64,000 bases of DNA from Xestospongia muta (taxonomy: Eukaryota; Porifera; Demospongiae; Haplosclerida; Petrosiidae), in NCBI GenBank assembly GCA_963693285.1, contig OY848917.1:8246192-8310191 (forward strand), read 5' to 3'. Below are positions 34,657 to 45,114 of the stretch, in pieces (the first letter of the stretch is position 1; each line of letters starts with the position of its first letter). The position numbers and the translations under genes are program-made. The notes under the pieces are model-generated. The model saw nothing but the letters and a program-made list of their open reading frames with translations. It ran no database searches and was not told the origin of the DNA.

Positions 34657-36409
34657 ATAGACGTAGGAATGATTTTATGATTGGGGGGCACAGTTGGTGA
34701 AGTAAAAAGTGTGTAATAATCATTAAATGGTAATTTTTGATAACATTAGCTACATGGAGTTGTAGCTATAAACATTGGACATGGTCAGTGCAAAATGTTT
34801 TGAATGACAATGTTATAAATAGTTTGATTATAACTGCAATGCAAGATAGGATTACACATTACCAAAATAATTTCTTCTTCTGTCATTTACGTGGATAAAA
34901 CTATTAGCTAGTGTCACAATGTCAAGTTCATCTGTCCTGTTATTGTGAACATAAAGGTCATTGTATTGTTAAGTCGTGTTTGTGACATTGTAGCTCCTAA
35001 ATAAGTTTTCAATCTCCCAAGTGCTGAAAATGTCCTTTCTGCAGTTGCAGTGGTAACAGGTATTGTGTAAAAAGTCTTCATCAAATGAATAAACTTCAGA
35101 AAACATGACCTTACTCATGGAAACTTCGTTGATGACTTCACAAAGTGTTCGTATGTTAGTTACCCTTGTAATAGGGACATCACAGGTTGGCATCATGTTT
35201 CTAATACGAATCAAATCAGGAAGCATATGCAGCTGTGTTTGCAACCTCACCAGATCTAGGTCATTCTTGTATATCTGCAAGTCATCAGATACATGCTCAG
35301 CACTGCCATTAGCAGCATCTAGTAACATTTTCTCAATTGCAGCTACATCAGGTAATTCTCGCTTCAGCTCATTGATCACTAGCTCCAATACCTCAAAGTA
35401 TTGCTTCCTAAAGTAACTCTGAGGAGTGTCAAAGTCATGACTTGTTGTACCAACATTACCTGGTCTTCTCGGTGGTTTCCTGTATCTGGGTAGCGTTAGT
35501 GGAGATGTGAATTCTTTAGCAGCTTCAATAATTCGTGAGTAAAACTCATCAAAAGAGTTATCCTGTTGAAGCCTCTCCAGGAAGTTCACAGTCAGCTCAG
35601 CAGCAGTAACAGCTTCCTGGACTGTAGTATTCTTGCCTTGTAGAGTGATAGAAAGTTGCTCAGTTCCAGAAAAGATGAGATGTGACAATTTCAGCCCAAA
35701 ATATGTGCTAAATTTTTCCATTTGAGACAGAAATCCACCAGCTCTTCTACCATACTCATCATGAGTAGTGGTGTTAATCTCAGCCAGTGCCTCACAAAGT
35801 ACAGCATAGTTTTTAAGACAGAGTTGATGGCTGCACAATGAACTGTCCATCGTGTTGGACATGGCTTGAGACTCGAAGATCCTAGAGACATCTGACTTTG
35901 AAGGTTTTCAAACAATGCTGACTGCTTTGGAGAATACCAAATTAGCTGAGATAACTCCATCACAACATCCAGAGCATCTTGGATAGGGATGCACTGATGA
36001 CCAACACTTTGCAAGCAAAGGTTGGTGCAGTGGGCTAAGCAGTGGACATAAAGAGCTGATGGAAACTCCTTTTGAATTTGAGCAGCAACACCATTTAAGT
36101 GGCCACTCATACTTGCCCACAGCATGCTGAAATCAGAAGACAAAGCCTTATCAAGGAATCTTATAACATGAAGGTAAGTGTGTTAGAGTCAGTTTTTGGG
36201 AGATGAATCAACTCCACTGGATCTCCATGTTCTGTAAAATGTTCATCAGCCCATCTGATGCAAATGATCATCTGTTCCTTATTGCTTACATCTGTGGCCT
36301 CATGTGGAATTACTGAAAAAAATTCAGCACTTGTGATGTCACTAAGAAGTTTCTTTAACAGACTTACTCCCAAGAGTGCAATCTGCTCATAAAGATTGTA
36401 GGTGAGAAG
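34657..36409 (-). mobile_element. 3' half of a hAT transposon (ZMYM1/TTF-type)
   Basis: The terminal segment starts CATAGACGTAGGAA at 34657 and has a GGGGGGCAC tract, similar to CATAGGCGCATAAACC at 45115, where the other half begins; these are probably the terminal inverted repeats. Inside lies the C-terminal two thirds of the transposase on the minus strand. The element is interrupted at 36409/36410 by the LTR of a gypsy element. The matching 5' half is on the other strand at 45115-45967. Confidence 0.82.
34852..36409 (-). pseudogene. hAT transposase, C-terminal part
   Basis: Broken minus-strand frames cover a transposase of the DUF4371/ZMYM1-like kind: EATDVSNKEQMIICIRWADE (about 36300), then MSGHLNGVAAQIQKEFPSAL and YVHCLAHCTNLCLQ, then the helical insertion region with DEYGRRAGGFLSQMEKF. 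A dimerisation-like end with TATAERTFSALGRLKTYL lies at about 35060-34990 in a different frame from the preceding part. A last piece with DELDIVTLANSFIHVND ends at TAA 34854-34852. At least three frameshifts are needed along the way (near 36150, 35815 and 35050). It is inactive as it stands. Confidence 0.85.
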
Positions 36410-36581
36410 TGTACAATTAGGAAGGATATCTCTTAACCAAAGATTATCATGACAAGAAAACAAAGAACACAAGGTCCACTTTTCTCATGTGACCTCGTAT
36501 AGTTACATTTATATATAATACATAAATACATAAACACATCATTAATATTATTACAGTTTGTAAACTGATACTAACACTACA
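36410..36581 (-). repeat. 3' LTR of split gypsy element (172 bp)
   Basis: On the minus strand it begins TGTAGTGTTAG directly after a purine-rich AAAAGGGGGAGA tract (PPT) and ends AATTGTACA. It is the same length as the LTR at 45968-46139, with about a dozen mismatches by eye. The flank beyond its end, CTTCT, equals the flank before the start of the other LTR. It contains a TATATAAATG element. Confidence 0.93.
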
Positions 36582-36591
36582 TCTCCCCCTT

Positions 36592-37800
36592 TTAAGTCCA
36601 AGTGGGAACATATCGTACAGGAGGGTGAGAGGCCCTTCCACTCTTCCTGCTTGATACAGTCCTAGTACACTCCAATGGTTCCTGGTCATTTGCTGTTTCT
36701 GTTTGACTCTCCAAATCTTGATGACGTCCTGTGTTTGTATCAACCGTTGGATATATTTCGATCTCTACTGGATCTTCCTCTTGTAGGTTTGTTGTGGGTT
36801 CTGGTATTGGCCTTAAGTGGTATCTGTTCCTGTTGTACATTACTCCATTCTGTGATTGAGTCACATATGACCTTTCTCCTGTCCTTTTCTTAATGAATCC
36901 TACTTCCTTTCTACCCACCATCCAAACAGGATCATTCTGACATAAGGTATTAAGTGGTCTTGCTCCGTGTCTCCTATAAAAGTTTTCTTTTTGTTTTTGT
37001 TTGTATTGCTTATCTCGATTGGAGATAATGAAGTGTTGGATGACTCTCGGTTGAAGTTGATTAGTGGTCAGGGGCAGTGTTGTGCGTAACTGCCTACTCA
37101 TTAGTAGTTCTGCTGGACTATGCCCAATACCAGGAAGTGATGTACTGCAATATGTAAGCAATGCCAAGTAAGGGTCCTTGGAAGTTTTAAGTAATCCTTT
37201 GATCATCTTGACTGTTCTCTCTGCTTTTCCATTCCCTTGTGAATGATATGGGCTGGAGGTGTGATGTATGAAGTCATACTTGTTAGCAAACTCCTTAAAC
37301 TGATATGACACGAACTGTGGTCCATTATCGGGTATTACACATTCTGGTATGCCATGACGGGCAAATATTGATTTAATGTGACATACGACTTCTCCTGCTG
37401 ATTTGTTGTTGAGTTTGGCAATTTCTATACAATGAGAATAATAATCTGTTACTATCAGATACCTCCTACCTTCCCACTGGAATAAGTCCATGCCCACTTG
37501 ATTCCATGGGTATCTTGGCAACTCTGTTGATTTCAGGGGTTCTATTCTCTGAACTAGTTCTTTGCAGCACACTGGACACTTTTGGATAAAATGTTCTATC
37601 TGACTTGATAAGTTTAGCCACCACACCGACTCTCTTGCTCGTAGTCTGCGTTTAGTGATTCCTTGGTAACCTTCATGTAGTCAATGTAAAATATCTTGTT
37701 GCAGTTCTGCTGGGATGACTCTTCTATTGCCTCTCATTAACAATCCATCTTTGACAGAAAGTTCTCATGACACTGTTATGGTCTGGAGACATTCCTGAAC
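36592..37800 (-). pseudogene. Gypsy integrase (3' part of split element)
   Basis: The open minus-strand frame 37626-36592 (344 residues) contains the integrase core with all three acidic residues in context: IVTDYYSHCIEI, VIPDNGPQFVSYQFKEFA and QGNGKAERTVKMIK. The C-terminal tail MYNRNRYHLRPIPEP follows. Upstream (37800-37627) the sequence still reads as the zinc-binding region (VKDGLLMRGNRRVIPAELQQ) but is broken by a TGA near 37680. Homology stops at about 37800, where a fibrinogen-like fragment begins. Gag, protease and reverse transcriptase of the same insertion are at 46.1-47.9 kb on the other strand. Confidence 0.85.
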
Positions 37801-38219
37801 TGTCTATCACTGATTGTACTATGTCAATGGTGTATCAATTACTTATGGTGTTAACCCACGCCATCATGTATGAACATTTGCATGTCGACAGAGAAAGTAC
37901 TTAATGTCCATACTTAACTGTCCTTGTATTGACAACGATGAAGCTAATTTACCAGAAGAAGTTGGATCCAAATACTATTGTGAGTCAGTAAATAATGGAT
38001 CTAATAAAAATGCTTTGTTTTCTGATGATCTCTTGTGGGATGGAAAGGATTGTGGCAATGATGAAGGTGATTGTTGCAACTCAACTTACCAATGTCTTTG
38101 GTTACTAAAGTGCTTGATAAAGCTATCGATGATATTGAGGTTAGATTGTGTGGTCATGATGAACCTGACAATGATGAAGTCCCTTATAAGCATTATATTG
38201 AGTTGTATATATGCTAAAA
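37800..38219 (+). pseudogene. 3' fragment of fibrinogen-like gene, fused to gypsy breakpoint
   Basis: Plus-strand homology to the gene at 31.5-32.7 kb begins mid-domain (NGVSITYGVNPRHHV). A TGA stands where the relatives have Trp in the HIWTY motif. The following frame contains CPCIDNDEAN, KYYCESVNNGS, LLWDGKDCG and CCNST. A one-base shift near 38100 moves the C-terminal part (VLDKAIDDIEVRLCGHDEPD to YIELYIC) into another frame. The 5' two thirds is absent, cut where the gypsy sequence ends. Confidence 0.85.
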
Positions 38220-38749
38220 GATACTCTACACACTGATTATACTATTTTTCAGCTACTAACTATTGTTCTGTAAAGTAGAACCTATTACATATACAGCTGG
38301 ATTCACTTTAATTTCTTGATAGTGTGATGATTGTACATATGGTCTTTTTGTTTAATGTATAGATTAGAGTATTCATAAATAGTTGTTATCCAGCTAAAAT
38401 GTTTTGAGCTGACTTTCTAACAATAAACAGGTTGTTGAGTCCAAAAAATCTTACTTGGGGTGAGGTCATTAGTATGAAGTTAGCTATGATAACAGGTCAT
38501 GTGATAGGAAATTACCAGATGATATAACAGATTCCTGTAAACTCTACCCCAAAAATAACTTTGACTATTGCTTTAGTGTTTAGAAAGTGATTAAATTTGA
38601 ATTTAAAAGGACAACAAGTGTACTCTGTAATACTATTGAACAAATTAATACAATACAATGCCATATTGACTGTTCAATTTCTATGAAATACAAAGTATTG
38701 TTATCAAGGTTTGTATTATAATCAATAGGACTTTATCAAGGAACTTGTG
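38220..38749. other. Non-coding stretch
   Basis: AT-rich sequence without recognised features between two fibrinogen-related pseudogenes of opposite orientation. Confidence 0.4.
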
Positions 38750-39529
38750 TTAGTTGTGACAAACTTTCATCTCAGTAAACTTCAGGGAGTAGCCATGACC
38801 TTTCCAGTCTAACCACAGTATTCCCTTCCAGCCAGCAACAAAATCCTTCATGATGGTAAGGTGCATTGAGGTGGGATTATAAACATGCATTAGACCACCA
38901 AGAAGGTGATGTATATGGATCATCAAGACACTGTCCATTTACAGTAATGATGAGAAGGATAACGACTAATACATACAATAGATTCACCAATATTATGTTG
39001 TAACTCATAGCTGTTTTATTTTTGATAGTCTTGTTTGCCACTGGTTGGTGAGTCTTCCTATTTTTTTATATACTCTTTCTCTGTTTGTTTAATTTTAATA
39101 GAGGTCATTGACCTCTTATTGGTTAATATCTGAACACAAAGGGAAGGTTACAGTCAATTTATCTTTGCTATTGTAGTATGTCTTACACCAGATGTATAGA
39201 GTGTATGGGAAAGAACTGATACAATCTATTCTGTATAAACAAGTTAGTTTTGTAAGGTAGTTTACTTGAGGAAGGTTTGATAGGATAGATACCACTCTTG
39301 TTAACAACAGCTTCAAGCCATGCTTTACAATCACAAGCTATTGGACATTCTATTGAAGAAGAAATAATCATAATGTACTATATAAGTATAGAAACTAACT
39401 AATGATGGAATTAACACTGGTATTGTGATAAAATGGAAGAAATGAACAATCATCATGACACTTTCCATTGACAGTAGAACAGACCAAAGCTATAACTTCT
39501 ATAACCAAGAAAATCTTTGTAATTTTCAT
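38750..39529 (-). pseudogene. Broken fibrinogen-domain (FReD) gene or genes
   Basis: On the minus strand an ATG at 39529 opens a signal peptide (MKITKIFLVIEVIALVCSTV and NGKCHDDC). A second exon at about 39358-39250 reads ECPIACDCKAWLEAVVNKSG and IYPIKP, homologous to exon 2 of the gene at 43.95-44.83 kb but shortened out of frame at its donor. Then at 39008 a second signal peptide opens (MSYNIILVNLLYVLVVILLI and ITVNGQC). It runs directly into the very end of the fibrinogen domain (SWWSNACL, stop, then in another frame GILWLDWKGHGYSLKFTEMK). The central domain is missing. TATA-like TTTATAAAG lies upstream at about 39580. This looks like two gene starts and one domain end joined by deletion. 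Confidence 0.75.
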
Positions 39530-39952
39530 TTCAGTTATTATCTTCTAAATGTTGTTCTGATGATGATTGGTGCTTTCTTTATAAATTCACTTCATTTGAA
39601 GGTGTATGAATAGAACAACTCACTCACAAACTTGCTGAATTTAAAAGATGTCAATATGCTTCAATAACATTTCAGATAATAAAGTACTTTCACTGTTTTT
39701 GGGCACTCTATAATATACCAAACTTTGTATTAATTTATTTACTTGTTGGTATAATATCAGCTCATGTATGTTAGTTTTGATTGTATACTTTTAATAATAT
39801 AAAAAAACTAACACTAGATAAGTTTGATGTCATTTTGAGTGAGTACAGTTAACAGATATTGAATACTAATAGTTCAACACTAATAAATCAAGCGTTATTA
39901 ATGACAATATATGTCAAAAATCCCAGTTAACTTAAATATACAATTATTTAAG

Positions 39953-40106
39953 TGTTGTATGAGTCTTTCCCACACTGTGATAGATAAATATCCTCAGGCT
40001 CGGTTGATTTAAGAGAAGAATGAGTTCCTTTCTCTTATTTTATTGTTATATTCTAATTATACGTTAAATTGAAAAAAAAACAAAATCAATGAATAAGTGA
40101 ACAACA
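39953..40106 (-). repeat. 3' LTR of BEL/Pao element (154 bp)
   Basis: Ends TGTTGT and ACAACA on the plus strand. Closely matches 43461-43614 (AGATAAATAT, CAGGCTCGG, AGAGAAGAATGAGTTC and GAAAAAAAAACAAAATCAAT are shared). No matching target duplication was found at the outer flanks. Confidence 0.92.
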
Positions 40107-40158
40107 TACACTGCCGACCAAGACCGGAGGTCTTTAAAGTAACAGTAATAATAGTTAA

Positions 40159-40353
40159 CTAATGTTCATGAGGTAATAATAGTGCCACCTTGTGGACTGG
40201 TCTCTTGTAAATGCCAGAAGACATCTTAACGGTAACAACTCGTACAATGCCATCTTTTCCAGGATGTACTTGTAGAACCTTGGCAAGAGGCCACTTTGTC
40301 TTTGTAGGAGCGACTTTTTCTCCCTGCAATACAACTATGTCCCCAATGGACAA
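40159..40353 (-). pseudogene. BEL/Pao C-terminal DUF5641-like domain
   Basis: 64 residues: IGDIVVLQGEKVAPTKTKWP, LAKVLQVHPGKDG and VRVVTVKMSSG, then KRPVHKVALL. This is the small beta-rich domain that ends BEL/Pao polyproteins. It is out of frame with the integrase before it. Confidence 0.85.
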
Positions 40354-40387
40354 ATTTCATGAAGGTCGGTACCATTTAGCAAACTTA

Positions 40388-41500
40388 TTAAGAGTGGAGA
40401 GATATTCTGTAGACCACCTTTACCAAAAATGTCGAACAAGATTTAGACATAAATGCCAATGACGGAGGAGAGGTATTGAACAATAAGAGAAAGAATGATC
40501 TGGAAGGGAATCCAGAGATATACCAATTGAGAAAATGACCCGGGGTCAATGCTTCAAAACCATTCTCATCACAAATCAAGGGAACAAGTGATCTGCTGTT
40601 GAGACAGGCTTCAATTTGAGTCAATACAGTGGACATTTCCTGAAATGTCAGTTTGACTGTGGATACAATGTGTTTTAAATGATATTTGGTACTCTTCACT
40701 GCGGCTTCCCAGAGACCGCCAAAATGAGGTGTATATTCAGGGATAAATTGCCATTCAATATTTTGAGATGAGCAAAATTTGAATATAACTTCTTGAGACT
40801 TTTGGTGTTCCAAAAATTCACTGAGTTCCTTTAATTCATTTTTTGCTCCAACAAAATTGGTGCCATGGTCACTTCAGATAAGAGTAGGTTTGCCACGTCT
40901 GGCAATAAAATGTCTTAAACTAGCAAGAAATGCTTCAGTAGTCAAATCACTGACCAATTCAATATGAACGGCCTTGACTGTAAGTGAGACAAAAATACAA
41001 ACATAAGCCTTTACAATGACTGGTTTACATACAAGTCCATGCTTAACATAGACAGGACCCACGTAGTCCACACCCACTTTTTCGAAGACTGAATCGGGAG
41101 TCACACGTTCTAAAGGAAGCTGTCCTTGTAACTGTGGTTTAGGTTTGGTGGAAATATGACAACAAGTAACACATCCTTGTGTGATGGAGCGAACTAGTTT
41201 CCGACATCCAATAATGTGAAACCTTCGACAGAGAGATGAAATGAGGAGTGTTGGACCTGCATGAAGCAGATGTTGTTGTTCTGTGTGAACCATCATTCTT
41301 GAAACAAAATTTTTCCCATGAAGAATGACAGGGTGTTGTTGGGAATGATGAAGATTGGAATGTTGCTCTCTTCCACCAACTTGGAGGATCTCAGATGAAT
41401 CCAGAAAGGGTTTTAAAGGTAAAAGAAAACTGGTGTGCAATATAGAATGTTGAGATTTGAGAGCAGTGATTTCCTGTGCAAATGAATCTTCTTGAGACAA
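40388..41500 (-). pseudogene. BEL/Pao integrase
   Basis: Starts with the zinc-binding region (HIIGCRKLVRSITQGCVTCC), then the core (VGVDYVGPVYVK, VKAVHIELVSDLTTEAFLAS). A TGA at about 40875 splits the core just before SDHGTNF. The second part (40813-40388) holds the glutamate motif GGLWEAAVKSTKYHLKHI and CLNSRSLVPL. The order and spacing are those of BEL/Pao integrases. It is inactive because of the stop and a later frameshift. Confidence 0.88.
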
Positions 41501-41572
41501 AGAGATCCAGTATTTTTCTGCTAATATTGTCTCTTTAACAGCAAGGTGTTTAAATTTCCTTGTATTTTTACA

Positions 41573-42041
41573 TCAACAATTGTTAACGAAACGAAGTATC
41601 CAGGCAGTGATAGGTTTCAAGAAGATGTTATTGGAATAACGGTCAGGAGATATAACAGGCATCTTTGAAGGAGTGAGAGTGAGACAATACATTTCTCTTT
41701 CTTCGTCAGAGTTAGAAGAGGAGAATCTCGATTGTTGAGGCCATTGAAATGGAGGAAGTTTGAGCCAAGGAGGTCCTTCCCACCATACTCTATAATTCAA
41801 CAGTTGTGAGGGAAAAAGTCCTTGAGATCGAAAAAGTCCTTGAGATACATGGTGAGCTGGGTTTTTCCACACCATTAAGATGGTTCCAATGATCTGGTGG
41901 AATGTGCTCAATGATAGAAGAGACTCGGTTACTTACATATATCTTGAAGCGTCTTGGATTACCAATCAGCCAGCTGAGGACAATAGTACTGTCCATCCAA
42001 CCATAAATATCCTTGAGTGGGAACTGGTACACTTCCTTCAC
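41573..42041 (-). pseudogene. BEL/Pao RNase H to integrase linker remnant
   Basis: Frames at 42041-41790 (YGWMDSTIVLSWLIGNPRRF, KIYVSNRVSSIIEHIP) and 41911-41573 (DEEREMYCLTLTPSK) carry the linker between RNase H and integrase typical of BEL/Pao. A short tandem duplication (ISRTFSISRTFS) and frameshifts break it. Confidence 0.75.
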
Positions 42042-42053
42042 ATGATGAAGGAG

Positions 42054-43361
42054 TTAAGACGAAGGATGAGTTCTGCAGAGTTCTAAATGAGGGATAGTCA
42101 ATTTCTTGATTGGTGCAACCTTAGATTTTGATATCACAAGAGCAATATGGACTTGATCAGAAATATCAACCATACATAAGTAGATGACACCATCATAGGC
42201 GTTTTCAGATGCATTACAGAAACCGTGAAGTTGTAACGACACAATCTGTTTTCCCTTAGAAAGATAACATCGAGGTATTCGAGCATCAGACAGGATAGGG
42301 AGTTCGGATCTCCATTGCATCCACATGTCAAATATGTGTTGAGGTATGGGAGAGTCCCAGTGAACCTTTAGTTCCCAGAGCTGTTGCAAAAGGATCTTGA
42401 CTTTGACAACAGTGGGAGAAAACCATCCCAATACATCGAAAATTTTAGCAATGTCTGAAATGAGCATATGTTTGGTCACACCCTCCAAGAATGGTAGCTT
42501 TGCAATGGCTATTCTAAAGTGATGTAATTGAGGATTCCACTCGATGCCAAGTGTCTTTGTGTAGTCCGATGTATCGTTAATAGTGTGTATCACACAAGGG
42601 TCTTGAAGCTCTGGAGGGATTGATTCAAGTACGAGTGTATTGTTAGAGTTCCATTTCCTGAGTAAAAAATCACCTTTCAAAAAGAGTGATTGAAGCTGTG
42701 TTTGTAATTCTATTGCTTCTTCTACTGTGTCTGCACCAGTCAGGTAATCATCTATATAAAATGATTCGTCAACAGCTTTAGCTGCTAGAGGAAACTCATC
42801 AGCAAAATCTAAAGCATTTTGTTTTATCGACATCTTAGCAGCCAAGGAGGAGGCAGCTATGCCAAAAGTGACTCTAGTCATCCTATAATCTTGTAATGTC
42901 TCTTGAGGGTTAGTTCTCCAGACAAATCTGTGGAGATCACAATCAGGCTCAGCGAGTTTAATCGCCCGATACATTTTGCTGACACCAGCTACGAGTACAA
43001 TTTGATGAGGTTGAAAACGGAGTAATACATCGAGGAGGGTGGAATGAACTGTTGTACCAAGAACTGTTGAGAGATTAGGACAATCATGCACGGAAATACA
43101 AAATTGTAAGACAGCTTCATGTTCTATAAGATCAATAAGTGCGAAATGGTGGACCTTATATTCAGAGTTTAGAGTTTCCAATCTGATAAGAGAACATTGG
43201 GTGTGGTCAGGCATGTCCAATTGATCGACTGCCGTTTCAAGTTCTCCAACGCGAGTTAGGAGACGAGTAATAGAGGCCTTGACAGTTCCCCTTTTCTTCC
43301 TTCTATTTGATATAGCAGCTTCGGTCATCCTCGAGTACGAGATACCAAATGTTGTGAGCAT
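42054..43361 (-). pseudogene. BEL/Pao gag-RT fusion
   Basis: One open frame of 435 residues. The first about 75 are a gag-like helical N terminus (SNRRKKRGTVKASITRLLTR), then the frame jumps into reverse transcriptase (VSKMYRAIKLAEPDCDLHRF, FGIAASSLAAKMSI, SFYIDDYLTGADT). The YIDD catalytic box is intact. The motif-A position just before SKMYRAI has Gly where an Asp is expected. The end shows RNase H-like SLQLHGFCNASENAYDGVIY. The fusion is created by deletion, and the protein cannot be a working polymerase. Confidence 0.85.
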
Positions 43362-43460
43362 GTGCTTTCAACAACAACAAAAAACTAGCAATCGACAACT
43401 TTTCCAGGGAAGGACCAAAACAAAGTGCTTCTAAGAGTCTATCCAGTTTTGTGGACCAAA

Positions 43461-43614
43461 ATATGTATGAGTCTTTCCTGGACTGTGATAGATAAATATT
43501 GTCAGGCTCGGATGATTTAAGAGAAGAATGAGTTCTTTTCTCTTTTTTTATTATTATGTTCTAATTATACATTAAATTGAAAAAAAAACAAAATCAATGA
43601 ATAAGTGAACAGCA
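43461..43614 (-). repeat. 5' LTR of BEL/Pao element (154 bp)
   Basis: Partner of the LTR at 39953-40106 with scattered mismatches. Its two ends are slightly eroded (ATATGT and ACAGCA in place of TGTTGT and ACAACA). Confidence 0.9.
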
Positions 43615-43949
43615 TGTGTGTTCTCTAAATACTGGGCATTACTGGTATACTATAATAAACATTGAAATGATCCAATAAATATGTTGGGATAACAGAGCTT
43701 GACAATAACCAATGACAAACCCTATATTTGTCCTTTATCCTCAATAAATACTCGTGATGTACTTGTAAATCCATAATGTTATATGTTTAAGTTTTTATTG
43801 TTTAAATATTTAGGTTAATTGACTTCAATGTTAATAGACTACAAAATATGTTTTAATATAACATTAAAAGTTAATTGTTTTAATAATTATTATAGTATAA
43901 CCAACACGAGTAATAAAATATCAAATTGTTATGGTTTTATACTACCGAG
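43615..43949. other. Non-coding stretch
   Basis: AT-rich 3' flank of the fibrinogen-domain gene; nothing recognised. Confidence 0.4.
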
Positions 43950-44828
43950 TTATTTTCGACGAACTTTCATTTCGGTAAACTTGAGAGAGTATTTTTCTGC
44001 TTCCATGCACCAAATAATACCATTCAAATCATTAGTGTTACACCCAGGTATGTAAGGACCATTTAAGTGTGAGCTGTAACATGCACTAAACCACCAACCA
44101 CCTCGATGAGCTTGTACACAATGCCAATCTTGATGAGTGTCATGATCTTTATCTTTTGTTGAAAACCTCATGATGTTATGACCCATCAGAGAATCTCCAA
44201 TTGTACAAGAGTAGCCTTGTACAACAAGTGCATATTTAGCAGTGACATCTAATATCTCAAAGTCATTATATTTAGTATAAGCTAGGCTATTTATACAGTC
44301 ATCAAGATCCACTCGTAGAGTGTTTGTTCCATCTGGTGTAAGACAATGCATTTTACTTAAACCTAACCAAAATTCTCCAGTAAGGTTATGAAAACCATTT
44401 TCATAGTCAGTCCAGTTACGATTAAAGTCAACAGATCCATCTTGTCTCCTCTGAAAGACAGTCCCTCCACCATCAGTGTCCATATCACAATAGACCTGAA
44501 GAGAGAGACCTCTAAGAGTATATACAATTATTGTGTAGTCTTACTTGAAAGGCACTCCCTTTATTATCAGGTTTTATAGGATAGATACCACTCTTGTTAA
44601 CACCAGCTTCAAACCATGCTTTACAATCACGAGCTATAGGACATTGTATTAAAATAAGTATGATGTCACACTTGGAGTCAAGAAATAACTGAACTATAGC
44701 AACACTAACATTAGCACTTTAGAGAATGGTGATGAGAATGGATCTTCATCCGGACAGTTTCCATTGAGAAGACTGTTAGAGTAGTGCAGATTTACTACTG
44801 CACACAGGAGGAGGGACATTGTGTTCAT
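43950..44828 (-). CDS. Secreted fibrinogen-related protein (FReD), three exons
   Basis: Minus strand. Exon 1 from ATG 44828 encodes a signal peptide (MNTMSLLLCAVVNLHYSNSL and LNGNC). Exon 2, ending at 44545, encodes CPIARDCKAWFEAGVNKSGI and YPIKPDNKGSAFQ. Exon 3, 44495-43950, encodes a full fibrinogen C-terminal domain: VYCDMDTDGGGTVFQRRQDG, GEFWLGLSKMHCLT, the calcium-loop-like FSTKDKDHDTHQDWHC, GGWWFSACYSSHLNGPYIPG and the end YSLKFTEMKVRR. Family members are secreted, often oligomeric lectin-like proteins (ficolin or FREP type). One problem exists: the acceptor of exon 2, read as CAATAG in the related copy at 39.36 kb, is CAATAC-like here (AATACAATGTCC). Splicing may use the AG in CCTATAG a few codons later, or the gene may be damaged. 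Confidence 0.72.
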
Positions 44829-45060
44829 GATGAGGAGTAATAGTTAGTAGTTGATGTGATGTTGAACAGAAAATATGATAATTGCAGAGGTGATATTTAT
44901 CTCTGAGGTAGAGGTATCTTATTTGCTATTGTCTACAAGTGAGTGTAGTCTTCCTTTTATAGACTGTAGTAGATGAGTGTCTGATATATAAAAAACATAG
45001 AACATGTGTTGACATAAGAATTAGTAGCTATCATAGAATTACAGGACATGTTACTTTAGA
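44829..45060 (-). promoter_or_regulatory. Promoter of FReD gene
   Basis: On the minus strand TCTATAAAAGGAAG (about 44969-44953) is a TATA box. The 5' untranslated sequence and upstream part match the promoter at 31300-31511 over roughly 200 bases in inverted orientation. The hAT transposon begins about 55 bases further upstream. Confidence 0.7.
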
Positions 45061-45114
45061 TAACAATTATCACATGTTCCAAATGTAACAACACAATTTT
45101 ATCTTTTCCCAAAT

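Larger units (their letters stand above)
40107..43460 (-). mobile_element. BEL/Pao LTR retrotransposon, internally deleted
   Basis: Internal part of the element between two 154-bp LTRs. The minus strand holds an N-terminal gag piece fused to reverse transcriptase, then RNase H, the integrase zinc-binding and core domains, and a C-terminal domain. Most of gag, the protease and the front of the reverse transcriptase are deleted. The sequence next to the 5' LTR, TGGTCCACAAAACTGGAT (43456-43439), is the primer-site position. Confidence 0.9.

Noticed and set aside
35105..35416. 103-codon plus-strand frame in the hAT region
   Set aside because: Antisense shadow of the transposase.
39953..43614. 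Target-site duplication for the BEL/Pao element
   Set aside because: The outer flanks (TTAAG on one side, TGTGT on the other) do not match, so none is claimed.
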